Part shown: positions 35,728 through 45,900 of the stretch, piece by piece
How positions within the stretch are numbered: the stretch's first letter is position 1
Layout: each line of letters starts with the position of its first letter
DNA from: Tropicibacter alexandrii
Lineage (GTDB): Bacteria; Pseudomonadota; Alphaproteobacteria; Rhodobacterales; Rhodobacteraceae
Assembly (NCBI RefSeq): GCF_003667315.2
Contig: NZ_RCTZ02000006.1
Location: forward strand, 185,114 to 249,113
DNA: 64,000 nt
Direction of reading: 5' to 3'
Translations under genes and position numbers: made by a program
The notes under the pieces: model-generated
The model's database searches: none
What the model saw: the letters and a program-made list of their open reading frames with translations, nothing else
Told to the model about the DNA's origin: nothing

Positions 35728-38164
35728 CGCGCACCCGTTGCACGGCGGCCAGCAAGCGTTCCGGTGTCGCGGGCGCATCCAGCATCGGGTAGCCGGTGCC
35801 GCAGGTCGCCACCGCGTCGGACAAGGCCATCAGCACGGAAATCCCGTGCATGAAGGGCGGCTCGCCCACCGCCTTGGACCGATAGATCGTGTCCTCGGGG
35901 TTGCGCCTGTGGAACAGCGCCACGTTGAAGATGTCGGGCCGGTCCGAACAGGCGGGGATCTTGTAGGTCGAGGGCGCATGGGTGCGCAGCCGCCCCTGCG
36001 CGTCCCACACCAGTTCCTCGGTCGTCAGCCATCCCGCGCCCTGAACGAAACCGCCCTCGATCTGACCCAGATCGATGGCTGGGTTCAGCGAGGCGCCACA
36101 ATCATGCAGGATATCGGTGCGCAGGATGCGGTTCTCGCCAGTCAGCGTGTCCAGCACGACCTCGGAACAGGACACCCCGTAGGCGAAGTAATAGAACGGC
36201 CGCCCCTGTCCCTTCATCCGGTCCCAAGTGATCTCGGGCGTCTTGTAGAACCCGGTCGACGACAGGCTGACCCGCCCCTCGTAACACAGCTTCGCCGCCT
36301 CGGCGAAGCTCAGCTCGTGCCCGCCGACCGTCACCAACCCGTCGTCGAAAACGACGTGCTCGGGGGCATTTTCGAACAGTTCGGCCAGATGCACCGCCAT
36401 CCGCCGCCGGATCTGCGCGCAGGCGGCGCGGACCGCCATACCGTTCAGGTCCGACCCCGACGACGCCGCCGTGGCCGAGGTGTTGGGCACCTTGGAGGTG
36501 TCCGTCGCGGTGATCCGCACCGCCTCCATCGACACGCCCATCATCTGTGCCGCCACCTGCGCCACCTTCTGGAACAGGCCCTGTCCCATCTCGGTGCCGC
36601 CATGGTTCAGCGCGATCGAGCCATCCTGATAGACATGCACCAACGCCCCCGCCTGGTTCAGGTGCGTCAGCGTGAACGAAATCCCGAATTTCACCGGCGT
36701 CAGGGCGATGCCCTTCTTCAACACCGGGTTGGCGTCGTTCCACGCCTGCACCGCCGCCCGGCGCGCCGCGTAGTCACAGCTTGTCGCCAGCGCCTCGGTC
36801 ATCTCATTCAGAAGAAAGTCCTCGACCCTCTGGCCATAAGGCGTCGTCTGACCGGGCCCTTGGTCGGGGATCGGCCCCGCAGGGACAACCGAAGCGGCCC
36901 CGCGCGATGCCATATCCTCGGCCAGTTCCGCTTCCCCGACCCCATGCTTCTTTGGTCCCGAAATACCTTCGGGGGAGCGCGAGGGGGCAGACGGCCCCCT
37001 CGTATCCAGCCTATCCACGGGCGCATCGGCATAGTAATTCGCCTGCCGCACCTCCAGCGGGTCGCGACCCACGGCATGGGCCACATGGTCCAGCACCCGC
37101 TCGATCCCCAGCATGCCCTGCGGCCCGCCAAAGCCGCGATAGGCTGTGGCGCTCTGGGTGTTGGTCTTCAGCCGGTGGCTTTCGATCCGGACATTGTCCA
37201 GCAGGTAGGCGTTGTCGGCGTGCAGCATGGCGCGGTCGGCGACTGGGATCGACAGATCCTGCGCCCAGCCGCAGCGCGCGTACTGGGTGAAATCCACCCC
37301 CAACAGACGCCCCTCGTCATCGAACCCCACGCGATAAGCAATCCGGAAATCATGCCGCTTGCCGGTGATCATCATGTCATCGTCGCGGTCATAGCGCATC
37401 TTGGCCGGGCGGCCCGTCGCATGCGCCGCCACGGCGCAGGCCACGGCCAGCGCGTTGCCTTGGCTTTCCTTGCCGCCGAAACCACCGCCCATGCGGCGGG
37501 TCTCCACGCGCACCGAGTGCATCGGCAGACCCAGCGCCTCGGCGACCTTGTGCTGGATCTCGGTCGGATGCTGGGTCGAGCCGTGCACGACCATGTCGCC
37601 ATTATCCTGCGGCAGGACGAGACAGGCCTGCCCTTCGAGGTAGAAATGCTCCTGCCCGCCCATCTCGATCACGCCGTCCAGCACATGCGGCGCGCTGTCG
37701 ATGGCCTTGGCGGCGTTGCCCTTTTCCCAGATGCGCGGCCCGTCCTCGAAACGCGAGTCGGCTGCCAGCGCGTCGTCGATGGTCAGCAGGGCCGGGCGTG
37801 GGGTGACGGTCATCCGGCCCAGCCGCGCCGCCTTGCGCGCGGCGAGGTGGCTGGTCGCGGCAACAAGGAAAACCGGCTGGCCGAGATACTGGATATGCTT
37901 GCCCGAAAGCAGCGGCTCGTCGTGGTTCGAGGGGGAACAGTCGCAGGGCCCGGGCAGGTCGCGCGGGCGCCAGACCTGCACGACGCCGGGGGCGCTGCGG
38001 GCCTCGGACACGTCCAGATCGGTCAGGGTGCCCGCCGCGTGTTCGGACAGGCCAAACGCCAGATGCAGACAGTTCGCGGGCACCGGGATGTCATCGACAT
38101 AGCGCGCGGCGCCGGTCACATGCAGGGGCGCCGCGTCATGGGGCAGGGGCTTGCGCACGCTCAT
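35717..38164 (-). CDS. xdhB: Xanthine dehydrogenase molybdopterin-binding subunit XdhB
   Basis: The large catalytic subunit (815 aa), which oxidises hypoxanthine and xanthine at the molybdenum centre. Conserved are [10 protein letters not shown] (about residues 174-183), [12 protein letters not shown] (about 221-232), HQ-type Moco contacts, and the C-terminal GEPPFMHG with the catalytic glutamate. It is longer than the usual 760-780 residues. About 50 extra residues follow [10 protein letters not shown], and part of this stretch (about 388-406) is written by a dispersed repeat (36940-37002) in frame. The rest of the frame is intact, so the gene probably still works. Confidence 0.93.
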   Translation of the reverse strand: MSVRKPLPHDAAPLHVTGAARYVDDIPVPANCLHLAFGLSEHAAGTLTDLDVSEARSAPGVVQVWRPRDLPGPCDCSPSNHDEPLLSGKHIQYLGQPVFLVAATSHLAARKAARLGRMTVTPRPALLTIDDALAADSRFEDGPRIWEKGNAAKAIDSAPHVLDGVIEMGGQEHFYLEGQACLVLPQDNGDMVVHGSTQHPTEIQHKVAEALGLPMHSVRVETRRMGGGFGGKESQGNALAVACAVAAHATGRPAKMRYDRDDDMMITGKRHDFRIAYRVGFDDEGRLLGVDFTQYARCGWAQDLSIPVADRAMLHADNAYLLDNVRIESHRLKTNTQSATAYRGFGGPQGMLGIERVLDHVAHAVGRDPLEVRQANYYADAPVDRLDTRGPSAPSRSPEGISGPKKHGVGEAELAEDMASRGAASVVPAGPIPDQGPGQTTPYGQRVEDFLLNEMTEALATSCDYAARRAAVQAWNDANPVLKKGIALTPVKFGISFTLTHLNQAGALVHVYQDGSIALNHGGTEMGQGLFQKVAQVAAQMMGVSMEAVRITATDTSKVPNTSATAASSGSDLNGMAVRAACAQIRRRMAVHLAELFENAPEHVVFDDGLVTVGGHELSFAEAAKLCYEGRVSLSSTGFYKTPEITWDRMKGQGRPFYYFAYGVSCSEVVLDTLTGENRILRTDILHDCGASLNPAIDLGQIEGGFVQGAGWLTTEELVWDAQGRLRTHAPSTYKIPACSDRPDIFNVALFHRRNPEDTIYRSKAVGEPPFMHGISVLMALSDAVATCGTGYPMLDAPATPERLLAAVQRVRDGV
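36940..37002 (-). repeat. GGTATTT...AAAGAAG element inserted in frame in xdhB
   Basis: On the minus strand CGAGGGGGC/GCCCCCTCG form a 9 bp hairpin, followed by CCCCCGAAGGTATTTCGGG and ACCAAAGAAG. This is the same order and orientation relative to the hairpin as in the intergenic copies at 12078-12169 and 42876-42919. Its translation ([19 protein letters not shown]) has no place in a standard XdhB. Confidence 0.8.
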
Positions 38165-39543
38165 GGCGTCACCTCCAGAACCGAGGTGCTGCCGCCCAGA
38201 TCCTCCAGCAGGTAGCGGGTCAGCATGTTGCGCGCGGCGGTCAGACGGTATGCCGCCGAGGCGCGCATGTCGGACATCGGCTGGAAGTCCTGCGCCCACG
38301 CGTCCCAAGCCGCTTCCAGCGCGGGTTCCTCCCAGCGTCTGCCGATCAAGGCGTTCTCCACATGGGTGGCACGTTTCGGAATGCCCGCCATGCCGCCAAA
38401 GGCGATGCGCGCGGCGCTGACCATGCCGTCTTCGATGGTCAGGTTGAACGCGCCGCAGACGGCGGAAATGTCCTGATCGAAGCGTTTGGACAGCTTGTAG
38501 ACCTTCAGCCGGTCGGGCTGGTGCGGGATCGTCACGGCCTCTACGAACTCGCCGGGGTGGCGGTCCTGCTTGCCATAGTCGAGGAAGAACGCCTCGATCG
38601 GCATCTCGCGCCGTGTTTCGCGGTAGCGCAGGTGCAGCGTGGCGCCAAGCGCGATCAGCACCGGAGGATTGTCCCCGATGGGCGAGCCATTGGCGATGTT
38701 GCCGCCAATCGTTGCCGCGTTGCGCACCTGCGTCGATCCGTAGCGCCGCAGCATCTCGCGGTAGGATGGGTGATCACCCATCCTACTTCTGAGCGTCTCG
38801 ATCGAAACACCGGCCCCGATCCGCAGGCCCTGTTCCGTGTCCTCGATCCGTTGCAGATCGCGGCAGCGGTTGAGAAAGATCACCTCGGGCAGGTCGCGCA
38901 GTTGCTTGGTCACCCACAGGCCCACATCCGTCGCCCCGGCAACCAGCGTGGCCTCGGGGTGGCGGGCGTAAAGCTCGGCCAACTCGTCCGCCGTTTCCGG
39001 CGCGTGATGCGGACCCTGCCCGGCGCTCGGGTCCGCGTGTTGCCCGGGGAAATCGAGATCGCGTTTCAGCCAGTCCGGCACGGGGCTGTTTGCCGCCGCC
39101 TGCGCGGCGCGCACGATCGGCGCATAGCCCGTGCAGCGGCACAGGTTCCCGGCCAGCGCGTCGTCATGCGCCGTCTCGCCGTTCAGATGCGCCACCGCCA
39201 TCGACATGACGAAACCCGGCGTGCAAAACCCGCATTGGCTGCCGTGGTGGTCGACCATCGCCTGTTGCACCGGGTGCATCTCGCGCCGTGGTCCTTGCAG
39301 GCCCTCGACGGTCCGCACCGCGCGGCCATGCAGCTGCGGCAGGAACAGGATGCAGGCGTTCAGCGCCTTCGCCCCGTCCGCGCCCGAGACCATCACGGTG
39401 CAGGCACCGCAATCGCCTTCGTTACAGCCTTCTTTCGTTCCGGTGAGGCCGCGATCCTCGCGCAGCCAATCGAGCAGCGTCGTGGTCGGGTCCACGTCGC
39501 GTAGCTCCACGCTCTCTCCGTTCAGAAGAAACGTGATATCCAT
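38161..39543 (-). CDS. xdhA: Xanthine dehydrogenase small subunit XdhA (2Fe-2S and FAD)
   Basis: A 460-residue electron-transfer subunit. The N-terminal plant-type 2Fe-2S domain has [12 protein letters not shown] (about residues 39-50); the second cluster domain has [10 protein letters not shown] and CRCTGY. The FAD domain begins near residue 170 ([33 protein letters not shown]). The length matches the Rhodobacter capsulatus-type split enzyme. A 26 bp palindrome is embedded in frame (38761-38786), coding for RMGDHPSY. It overlaps xdhB by four bases and is the first gene of the unit. Confidence 0.93.
   Translation of the reverse strand: MDITFLLNGESVELRDVDPTTTLLDWLREDRGLTGTKEGCNEGDCGACTVMVSGADGAKALNACILFLPQLHGRAVRTVEGLQGPRREMHPVQQAMVDHHGSQCGFCTPGFVMSMAVAHLNGETAHDDALAGNLCRCTGYAPIVRAAQAAANSPVPDWLKRDLDFPGQHADPSAGQGPHHAPETADELAELYARHPEATLVAGATDVGLWVTKQLRDLPEVIFLNRCRDLQRIEDTEQGLRIGAGVSIETLRSRMGDHPSYREMLRRYGSTQVRNAATIGGNIANGSPIGDNPPVLIALGATLHLRYRETRREMPIEAFFLDYGKQDRHPGEFVEAVTIPHQPDRLKVYKLSKRFDQDISAVCGAFNLTIEDGMVSAARIAFGGMAGIPKRATHVENALIGRRWEEPALEAAWDAWAQDFQPMSDMRASAAYRLTAARNMLTRYLLEDLGGSTSVLEVTP
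38761..38786. repeat. 26 bp perfect palindrome inside xdhA, copy 2
   Basis: Identical to the intergenic copies at 25009, 51221 and 52684 but located inside the FAD domain of xdhA, about residues 253-261, with the reading frame kept open. Confidence 0.95.
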
Positions 39544-39717
39544 GTGAAATGCCCGCCGCCTTACCAAACCTGGTCGGGTGTCCCCGATCTGCGTGCCCTC
39601 GATGCGGCGTAGAAGGCGCGCCCGTCCCTGTCATTCCCACAAGGCTAGGGGGCGGGCGCGGGGGTGCGCAAGGAAAAAATGCCCGGTTTCGGGGCGACGG
39701 CCCGCGTTATGCCCATT

Positions 39718-40188
39718 TCAGAGGCTTCGGGCCACGGTCTCCATCTGGCTGGCCGCGGTGCCCCACCCGTCGTGAAAGCCCATATCCGCATGCGTCTTGC
39801 ACGCCTCGGGCGTCAGGTGGCGCACGGTGATGTGGTAATCGGTGCCGCCCTCCGTGGCGGTCATGGTGATTTCGGCGGAAAAGGGCAGGTCCTGCGGGCC
39901 GGCGGGGCGGAATCGGGCCGTCATCACGTTGGTCCAGACCAGCCTTTCGCCCGGCTCCGCCACGAGGATGCAACCCGATCCGGCCATCTCGCCATGCCCG
40001 GGCACGTTCATCACGGTGTCGAAGGCGCCGCCGGGAAAGGCCTCGATCCGCGCATGGGTGGTTTCCACCGGCTTCGGCGCAAACCAGTCCTTGAGCAAGT
40101 CCGGCTCGGTCCAGCAGCGCCATATATTGGCCGGGCTGGCCTTGATGTGGCGGTGCAGTTCGAGGTCGGTTTCGGGGTTGAAGTCCAT
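39718..40188 (-). CDS. SRPBCC (AHSA1/activator of Hsp90-like) domain protein
   Basis: A 156-residue START/SRPBCC fold protein of the AHSA1-like group. It shows the pattern DLELHRHIKASPANIWRCWTEPDLLKDWFAPKP, a central GEMAGSGCILVAEPGERLVWTNVM and a C-terminal HDGWGTAASQMETVA helix, which together form a hydrophobic ligand cavity. The ligand is unknown. Its start lies 13 bases after the ArsR gene stop; ArsR-SRPBCC pairs of this kind are common, and the regulator probably controls both. Confidence 0.85.
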   Translation of the reverse strand: MDFNPETDLELHRHIKASPANIWRCWTEPDLLKDWFAPKPVETTHARIEAFPGGAFDTVMNVPGHGEMAGSGCILVAEPGERLVWTNVMTARFRPAGPQDLPFSAEITMTATEGGTDYHITVRHLTPEACKTHADMGFHDGWGTAASQMETVARSL

Positions 40189-40201
40189 GATCGCGTTCCT
40201 G

Positions 40202-40528
40202 TCAGTTGGGGCGTTCCAGCCGTTCCGCCAGCGCGGCAAGGCGATCCGTGCGCCCCTCCCACAGCTTGCGTTGTCTGGCCAGCCAATCCTCGGCCCGCGC
40301 CAACGGCTCCGGTCGCAGCGACAGGGTGCGCACGCGCCCGACCTTTTCGCTGCGCACCAGTCCGGCCTGTTCGAGGCGCGTCAGGTGCTTGAGGAACGAG
40401 GGCAGGGCCATCTCGTGCCCGTCATGCAGGTCGGTGACGGAGGCGGGCCCCGTCACCAGCCGTTCGATCACCGCGCGGCGGGTCGGATCGGCCATGGCGG
40501 CAAAGAAGCTGTCGAGTTGGTTAGCCAT
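40202..40528 (-). CDS. ArsR family winged-helix regulator
   Basis: A 108-residue ArsR-type repressor. The start DSFFAAMADPTRRAVIERLV and the recognition region VTDLHDGHEMALPSFLKHLTRLEQAGLVRSEKVGRVRTLSL (about residues 31-72) are typical of the SRPBCC-linked ArsR subgroup. No cysteine metal site is visible, so it is probably not a metal sensor. It precedes the SRPBCC gene in the same direction. Confidence 0.88.
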   Translation of the reverse strand: MANQLDSFFAAMADPTRRAVIERLVTGPASVTDLHDGHEMALPSFLKHLTRLEQAGLVRSEKVGRVRTLSLRPEPLARAEDWLARQRKLWEGRTDRLAALAERLERPN

Positions 40529-40606
40529 GTGGCTAGGTTTTCACGCCAAGCGAGTCTGCGCAAGGAAAACTTTCCCTTCCGGCTAACCAATCCGCTTTGC
40601 ACGGGG

Positions 40607-41200
40607 TCAGATGTCGGACAGCTGGTCCCTGAGGCGGGCGATTTCGTCGGTGACGGGCGCACCGGGGCAGGCGGCACTTTCGGACCACGCGGAAAAGCGT
40701 TCGAGCAGCGGCAGGAAGGTGCTGATTTCTTCCATCGTCCAATCCTTGAGGTAAGAGCCGAGCACGAGGAACTTGTAATGGCGGATCGCCTCGACGATTC
40801 GCGTGCCGCTTTCGGTCAGTTCCAGCACGGCGCGGCGGGCATCCTGCTGGCTGACCGCGCGTTGCACCAGCCCACGCTTGATCAGGTCCGACGTGATGCG
40901 GCTGGCGCGGGACGGGTCGATGTTGAGCCGTGTGGCCACGGTCGAGACCATGGTCTCGGCCTCGTCATCATCCGGGCCGAATTCGTTGTCAGGCGCCCAG
41001 ACGGCCATCAGCACATCCATCTGCGCAAGGTCCAGTTCCAGCCCCAGCTCGTTGAGCGCGCGAATCCCGAGTTCCCGTTTGAAGACCCGTCGGCGCCAAA
41101 CCTGCAACACGGCATCGATGTCGAGCGCCGCCTGTGCATGCGCATCGTCGATGCCGACTTTGGCCAGTTCCGTCTTCAGTTGGTCGTCGCGATCACCCAA
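40607..41200 (-). CDS. MarR family transcriptional regulator (TTG start preferred)
   Basis: A 197-residue MarR-type regulator with a long N-terminal helical region. The winged helix covers VSTVATRLNIDPSRASRITSDLIKRGLVQRAVSQQDARRAVLELT (about residues 89-133). I place the start at the TTG 41198-41200 because GAGGAG lies seven bases upstream. The first ATG (41233) has no such site and lies inside the inverted repeat that looks like the operator. It is divergent from an MFS drug exporter, a classic MarR arrangement. Confidence 0.85.
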   Translation of the reverse strand: MGDRDDQLKTELAKVGIDDAHAQAALDIDAVLQVWRRRVFKRELGIRALNELGLELDLAQMDVLMAVWAPDNEFGPDDDEAETMVSTVATRLNIDPSRASRITSDLIKRGLVQRAVSQQDARRAVLELTESGTRIVEAIRHYKFLVLGSYLKDWTMEEISTFLPLLERFSAWSESAACPGAPVTDEIARLRDQLSDI

Positions 41201-41216
41201 GCTTTCACTCCTCAAA

Positions 41217-41237
41217 TTACATGCTGTTGACATGTAA
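41217..41237. promoter_or_regulatory. MarR operator: TTACATG-N7-CATGTAA
   Basis: A perfect 7 bp inverted repeat with a 7 bp spacer between marR and the MFS gene. It lies 17 bases upstream of the TTG start proposed for marR and about 113 bases upstream of the MFS start, well placed to repress marR and possibly the exporter. Confidence 0.7.
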
Positions 41238-41350
41238 ATGCTTCGCTCACATATTTGGGGCAAGATAACAAGGACGCAGATGCCCCAACCCCGCCCGGTG
41301 CCAAGCCCGGTTGGCGGGCGGCGTGTCGTGATTAATGGAAGAGTGCGCGC

Positions 41351-42850
41351 ATGTCACTTGCAGAAACCGAAGACCCCGTTGCCACTGGCGCAGCCTATGC
41401 CGCGCCACCCGACCGCAGGACCGTGCGGCTGACGCTGTCGGCGGTGGCGGTGACGTTGCTGTTTGCCTCGCTCGGTCAGACGATCGTTTCGACGGCGCTG
41501 CCGATCATGGTCGCCGATCTGGGCGGCATGGACCGGCTGACTTGGGTGATCACCGCCTATCTGCTGGCCTCGACCATCGCCGCGCCGGTGTCGGGCAAGC
41601 TGGGCGACATGTACGGACGCAAGGCGGTGTTGCAGGTCTCGATCGGCGTCTTCGTCGTCGGGGCGGTGGTCTGCGGCATCGCGGGCACCATGACGCAGGT
41701 CATCGTCGGTCGCGCGATCCAAGGCGCGGGCGGCGGGGCGCTGATCGTGACCTCCATGGCGGTGGTCGGCGACCTGTTGCCGGCGCGCGAACGCGGTGCG
41801 GCGCAGGGCATCATGGGCGCGGCCTTTGGCGTGTCGACGGTGATCGGGCCGCTTATGGGCGGGTTCATCGTGCAGACCGTGGGCTGGCACTGGATCTTTT
41901 TCGTGAACCTGCCGGTGGGGGCGGTGGCCTTCGTCGTGCTGGGCATGGCGCTTCCGCGCCGCCTGTCGCGCGAGAAACGGCGGGTGGACTATCTGGGCGC
42001 GGCGATGCTGGCGAGCCTGCTGTCGGTGATCGTGCTTCTGCCCAACGCGGAGGCCAAGGGCGGGCTGATGGCGTTGGGGGCGCTGGCGCTGGCGGGCTTC
42101 GTGCTGGCCGAGATGCGCGCGGCCGAGCCGATCCTGCCGCTGGGCCTGTTTCGCAACAACAGTTTCGTCGTCGTGAACCTTGTGGGCATCCTCGTGGGGG
42201 CGGCGATGTTCGGCACGATCACCTTCCTGCCGCTATTCCTGCAGATCGTCAAAGGCGTCTCGCCCACGGCGTCGGGCCTGTTCCTCGTGCCGATGATGGC
42301 GGGGTTGATCGGGGCGTCGATGGTGTCGGGCAAGCTGATGGCGCGCACCGGGCGCTACAAGCTGATGCCGGTGCTGTCGACCGGCGTGCTGGCGCTGGCC
42401 ATGCTGGGCTTGACCCAGATGGGGGTGGACATGGCGCTGTGGGTGATCGGACTTTTGATGGTGCTGGTGGGGCTGGGCCTCGGCCCGGTGTTCAGCATCG
42501 GTGTCGCTGCGATCCAGAACGCCATTCCGGCCAGCCAGATGGGCGTGGGCACCGCGAGCGCCAACATGTTCCGGCTGATCGGCGGGTCGGTGGGCACCGC
42601 CGGGTTCGGGGCGTTGTTCAGCGTCGGGCTGGCGGCGCGGCTGTCGGGGGTGCTGCCGAATGCCGATCAGGGGCTGTCCTCGATCGGGGCGCGGACGGTG
42701 GCGGCTTTGCCGCCCGAAACCCAAGCCCGGGTGATGGATGGCTTTGCCGAGGCGCTGCACCCGGTGTTCTGGCTGGCGGCCGGGGCCGCTGCCGTGGCCT
42801 GTGTGGCGTCGATGGCGCTGCGGGAGTTGCCGTTGGGGGAGCGCGCCTGA
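41351..42850 (+). CDS. MFS multidrug exporter, DHA2 (14-helix) family
   Basis: A 499-residue drug:proton antiporter with about 14 helices. Motif A is GKLGDMYGRKAVL (about residues 79-91), and motif C-like glycine-rich VIGPLMGGFIVQTVGWHWIFFVNLPVG (about 162-188) marks it as an exporter of the EmrB/QacA kind. The C-terminal half has TASGLFLVPMMAGLIG. It is divergent from marR, with the operator between. Its substrate is unknown. Confidence 0.9.
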   Translation: MSLAETEDPVATGAAYAAPPDRRTVRLTLSAVAVTLLFASLGQTIVSTALPIMVADLGGMDRLTWVITAYLLASTIAAPVSGKLGDMYGRKAVLQVSIGVFVVGAVVCGIAGTMTQVIVGRAIQGAGGGALIVTSMAVVGDLLPARERGAAQGIMGAAFGVSTVIGPLMGGFIVQTVGWHWIFFVNLPVGAVAFVVLGMALPRRLSREKRRVDYLGAAMLASLLSVIVLLPNAEAKGGLMALGALALAGFVLAEMRAAEPILPLGLFRNNSFVVVNLVGILVGAAMFGTITFLPLFLQIVKGVSPTASGLFLVPMMAGLIGASMVSGKLMARTGRYKLMPVLSTGVLALAMLGLTQMGVDMALWVIGLLMVLVGLGLGPVFSIGVAAIQNAIPASQMGVGTASANMFRLIGGSVGTAGFGALFSVGLAARLSGVLPNADQGLSSIGARTVAALPPETQARVMDGFAEALHPVFWLAAGAAAVACVASMALRELPLGERA

Positions 42851-42875
42851 GCGGCGTTTGCGCAGGCGGAGCGAC

Positions 42876-42919
42876 CCGGGGCGCTGCCCCGGACCCCGCG
42901 GTATTTCGGGCCAGAAGAA
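42876..42919 (+). repeat. GGTATTTCGGGCCAGAAGAA element between the MFS gene and dnaE
   Basis: A CCGGGGC/GCCCCGG hairpin (42876-42892) leads to CCCCGCGGTATTTCGGG and CCAGAAGAA (42894-42919), the same composite as at 12078-12169. It could double as terminator for the MFS gene. Confidence 0.75.
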
Positions 42920-42965
42920 ACCGGGGGCTCTGGTCTCGGTCCGGGTGGCGGTCTAGGATCGCGAC

Positions 42966-45900
42966 ATGTCCAATCCCCGATTCATCCACCTGCGCGTCCA
43001 TACCGAATATTCCCTGCTCGAAGGGGCCATCCGGTTGAAGAAACTCCCCGGCCTGATCGCCGGGATGGAGATGCCCGCCGTCGCGGTCACCGACACCAAC
43101 AACCTGTTCGCCGCGCTGGAATTTTCCGTGGGCGCCAGCGGCGCCGGGGTGCAGCCGATCATCGGCTGCCAGATGGACTTGCGCTATGAGGAACCCGCGC
43201 CGGGCCAGCGCCCAAAGCCGCCCGCGCCGGTGGTGCTGCTGGCGCAGACCGAGGCCGGGTATGAGCACCTGATGAAGCTCAACTCGTGCCTGTATATGCG
43301 CACCGATGGCGAGTTGGCGCATGTGACGCTGGACGAGTTGGCGCAGCATTCCGAGGACATCATCTGCCTGACGGGCGGGCCGGACGGGCCGGTCGGACGC
43401 CTGCTGCGCAACGGCCAGCGCGGGCCTGCGGCAGAGCTGATGACGCGCCTGCACCGGATCTTTGCGGATCGGCTGTATGTCGAATTGCAGCGCCACCCGA
43501 TGGAGGATGGCACGCCGCCCGAGGCGGAGGCGCTGACCGAGCGTGGCTTTGTCGAGATGGCCTATGACATGGGCATTCCGCTGGTGGCGACGAACGACGT
43601 CTACTTCCCCAAATCAGAGATGTACGAGGCCCACGATGCGATGATCTGCATCGCCGAGGGGGCCTATGTCGATCAGGCCGAACCGCGCCGCCGACTGACG
43701 CCGCAGCATTACCTCAAGACGCCGCAGGAAATGGCGGTGCTGTTCGCCGACCTGCCCGAGGCGCTCGAGAATACGGTGGAAATCGCGCGGCGCTGCGCGT
43801 TTCAGGCCTATCGGCGCAACCCTATCCTGCCGAAATTCGCCGATGACGAGGTCGCGGAACTGCGGCGTCAGGCGAATGAGGGCTTGCAGGCGCGTCTGGC
43901 GGTCATCCCCCATGCGGTGACGCCCGAGGAATATCAGGAACGGCTCGATTTCGAGTTGGGCATCATCGAGGGCATGGGCTTTCCCGGCTACTTCCTGATC
44001 GTTGCGGATTTTATCGGTTGGGCCAAGGCGCATGACATTCCGGTGGGGCCGGGGCGGGGCTCGGGTGCGGGTTCGCTGGTGGCCTATGCGCTGACGATCA
44101 CCGACCTTGATCCCTTGCGCTATTCGCTGCTGTTCGAACGCTTCCTGAACCCGGAACGGGTGTCGATGCCCGACTTTGACATCGACTTCTGCATGGACCG
44201 GCGCGAAGAGGTGATCCGTTATGTGCAGGACAAATACGGCCATGACCGGGTGGCGCAGATCATCACCTTTGGTGCGCTTCTGTCCAAGGCGGCGGTGCGC
44301 GATATGGGGCGGGTCTTGCAGATGCCCTATGGGCAGGTGGACCGCCTGTCCAAGATGATCCCGGTCGAGGGGGTGAAACCCGTCAGCATCGAAAAGGCGC
44401 TGAAGGACGAACCGCGCCTTGCCGAGGAGGCAAGGAACGAAGAGGTCGTGGACCGGCTGCTGAAATACGGCATGCAGGTCGAGGGGCTGTTGCGGTCTGC
44501 GGGCACCCACGCGGCGGGGGTGGTGATTGCCGACCGCCCCACCGATGAATTGGTGCCGCTGTACCGCGATCCTCGGTCTGAAATGCCGGCCACCCAGTTC
44601 AACATGAAATGGGTCGAACAGGCCGGTCTGGTGAAGTTCGACTTCCTCGGTCTGAAGACGCTGACCGTGGTGCAGAACGCCTGCAACCTGATCTTCAAAT
44701 CCGGGCGTCCCTTGCATGTCGCGGCCGATGGCGTGCAGCTGTATGAGCCCGCCGAGGGGGCCGAGAACCAGATCAACCTCATCCCGCTGGATGATGAAAA
44801 GACCTATAAGCTGTATGCGGCGGCCAAGACCGTCGCCGTGTTCCAGGTGGAAAGCTCGGGCATGATGGATGCGCTCAAGCGCATGAAGCCCACCTGTATC
44901 GAGGATATCGTGGCGCTCGTGGCGCTGTACCGCCCCGGCCCGATGGAAAACATCCCCGTCTATTGCGAGGTCAAGAACGGCATCCGCGAGATCACCTCGG
45001 TGCATCCGTCCATCGACCATATCCTTGCCGAGACGCAGGGCATCATCGTCTATCAGGAACAGGTGATGCAGATCGCGCAGGTCATGGCGGGCTACAGCCT
45101 TGGCGGCGCCGACCTGCTGCGCCGCGCGATGGGCAAGAAGATCGCCGAGGAAATGGCCAAGGAGCGCCCCAAATTCGAGGAAGGCGCGCAGAAGAACGGG
45201 GTCGACAAGAAAAAGGCCTCGGAGGTGTTCGACCTTCTGGAGAAGTTCGCGAATTACGGCTTCAACAAATCGCACGCGGCGGCTTATGCGGTGGTGTCGT
45301 ATTACACCGCGTGGCTGAAGGCGAACCACCCGGTCGAATTCATGGCGGGCGTCATGAACTGCGATATCCACCTGACCGACAAGCTGGCCGTGTATTTCGA
45401 AGAGGTCCGCAAGGGGTTGAAACTGCCCTATGTGCCGCCCTGCGTGAACCGGTCCTTGGCGATGTTCGACGTGGTCGATCAGGAACTGGTCTACGGGCTG
45501 GGCGCGCTGAAGAATGTCGGCGTCGAGGCGATGAACCTGATCGTGCAGGGACGTGGTGAGAGGGCTTTTGCCACGCTCTATGATTTCGCGCGGCGCGTCG
45601 ATCTGAAGAAGATCGGCAAGCGCCCGCTGGAGATGCTGGCGCGGGCCGGGGCCTTCGACCAGCTCGACAGCAACCGGCGGCGGGTGTTCGACAGTCTCGA
45701 TGCGCTGGTCGCCTATTCGGCGGCGATCTTCGAACAAAAGGCCAGCGCGCAGGTGTCGCTGTTTGGCGAGGCGGGCGATGACCTGCCGGAACCGCGCATG
45801 TCGCCGGTGCCGGATTGGCTGCCCGCCGAAAGACTGGCCGAGGAATTCAAGGCGGTGGGCTTCTACCTGTCCGGCCACCCGCTGGACGACTACATGGCGG

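Noticed and set aside
41201..41263. Upstream ATG starts for marR
   Set aside because: They lack ribosome sites, and one lies inside the inverted-repeat operator. The TTG at 41200 has GAGGAG at the right distance.
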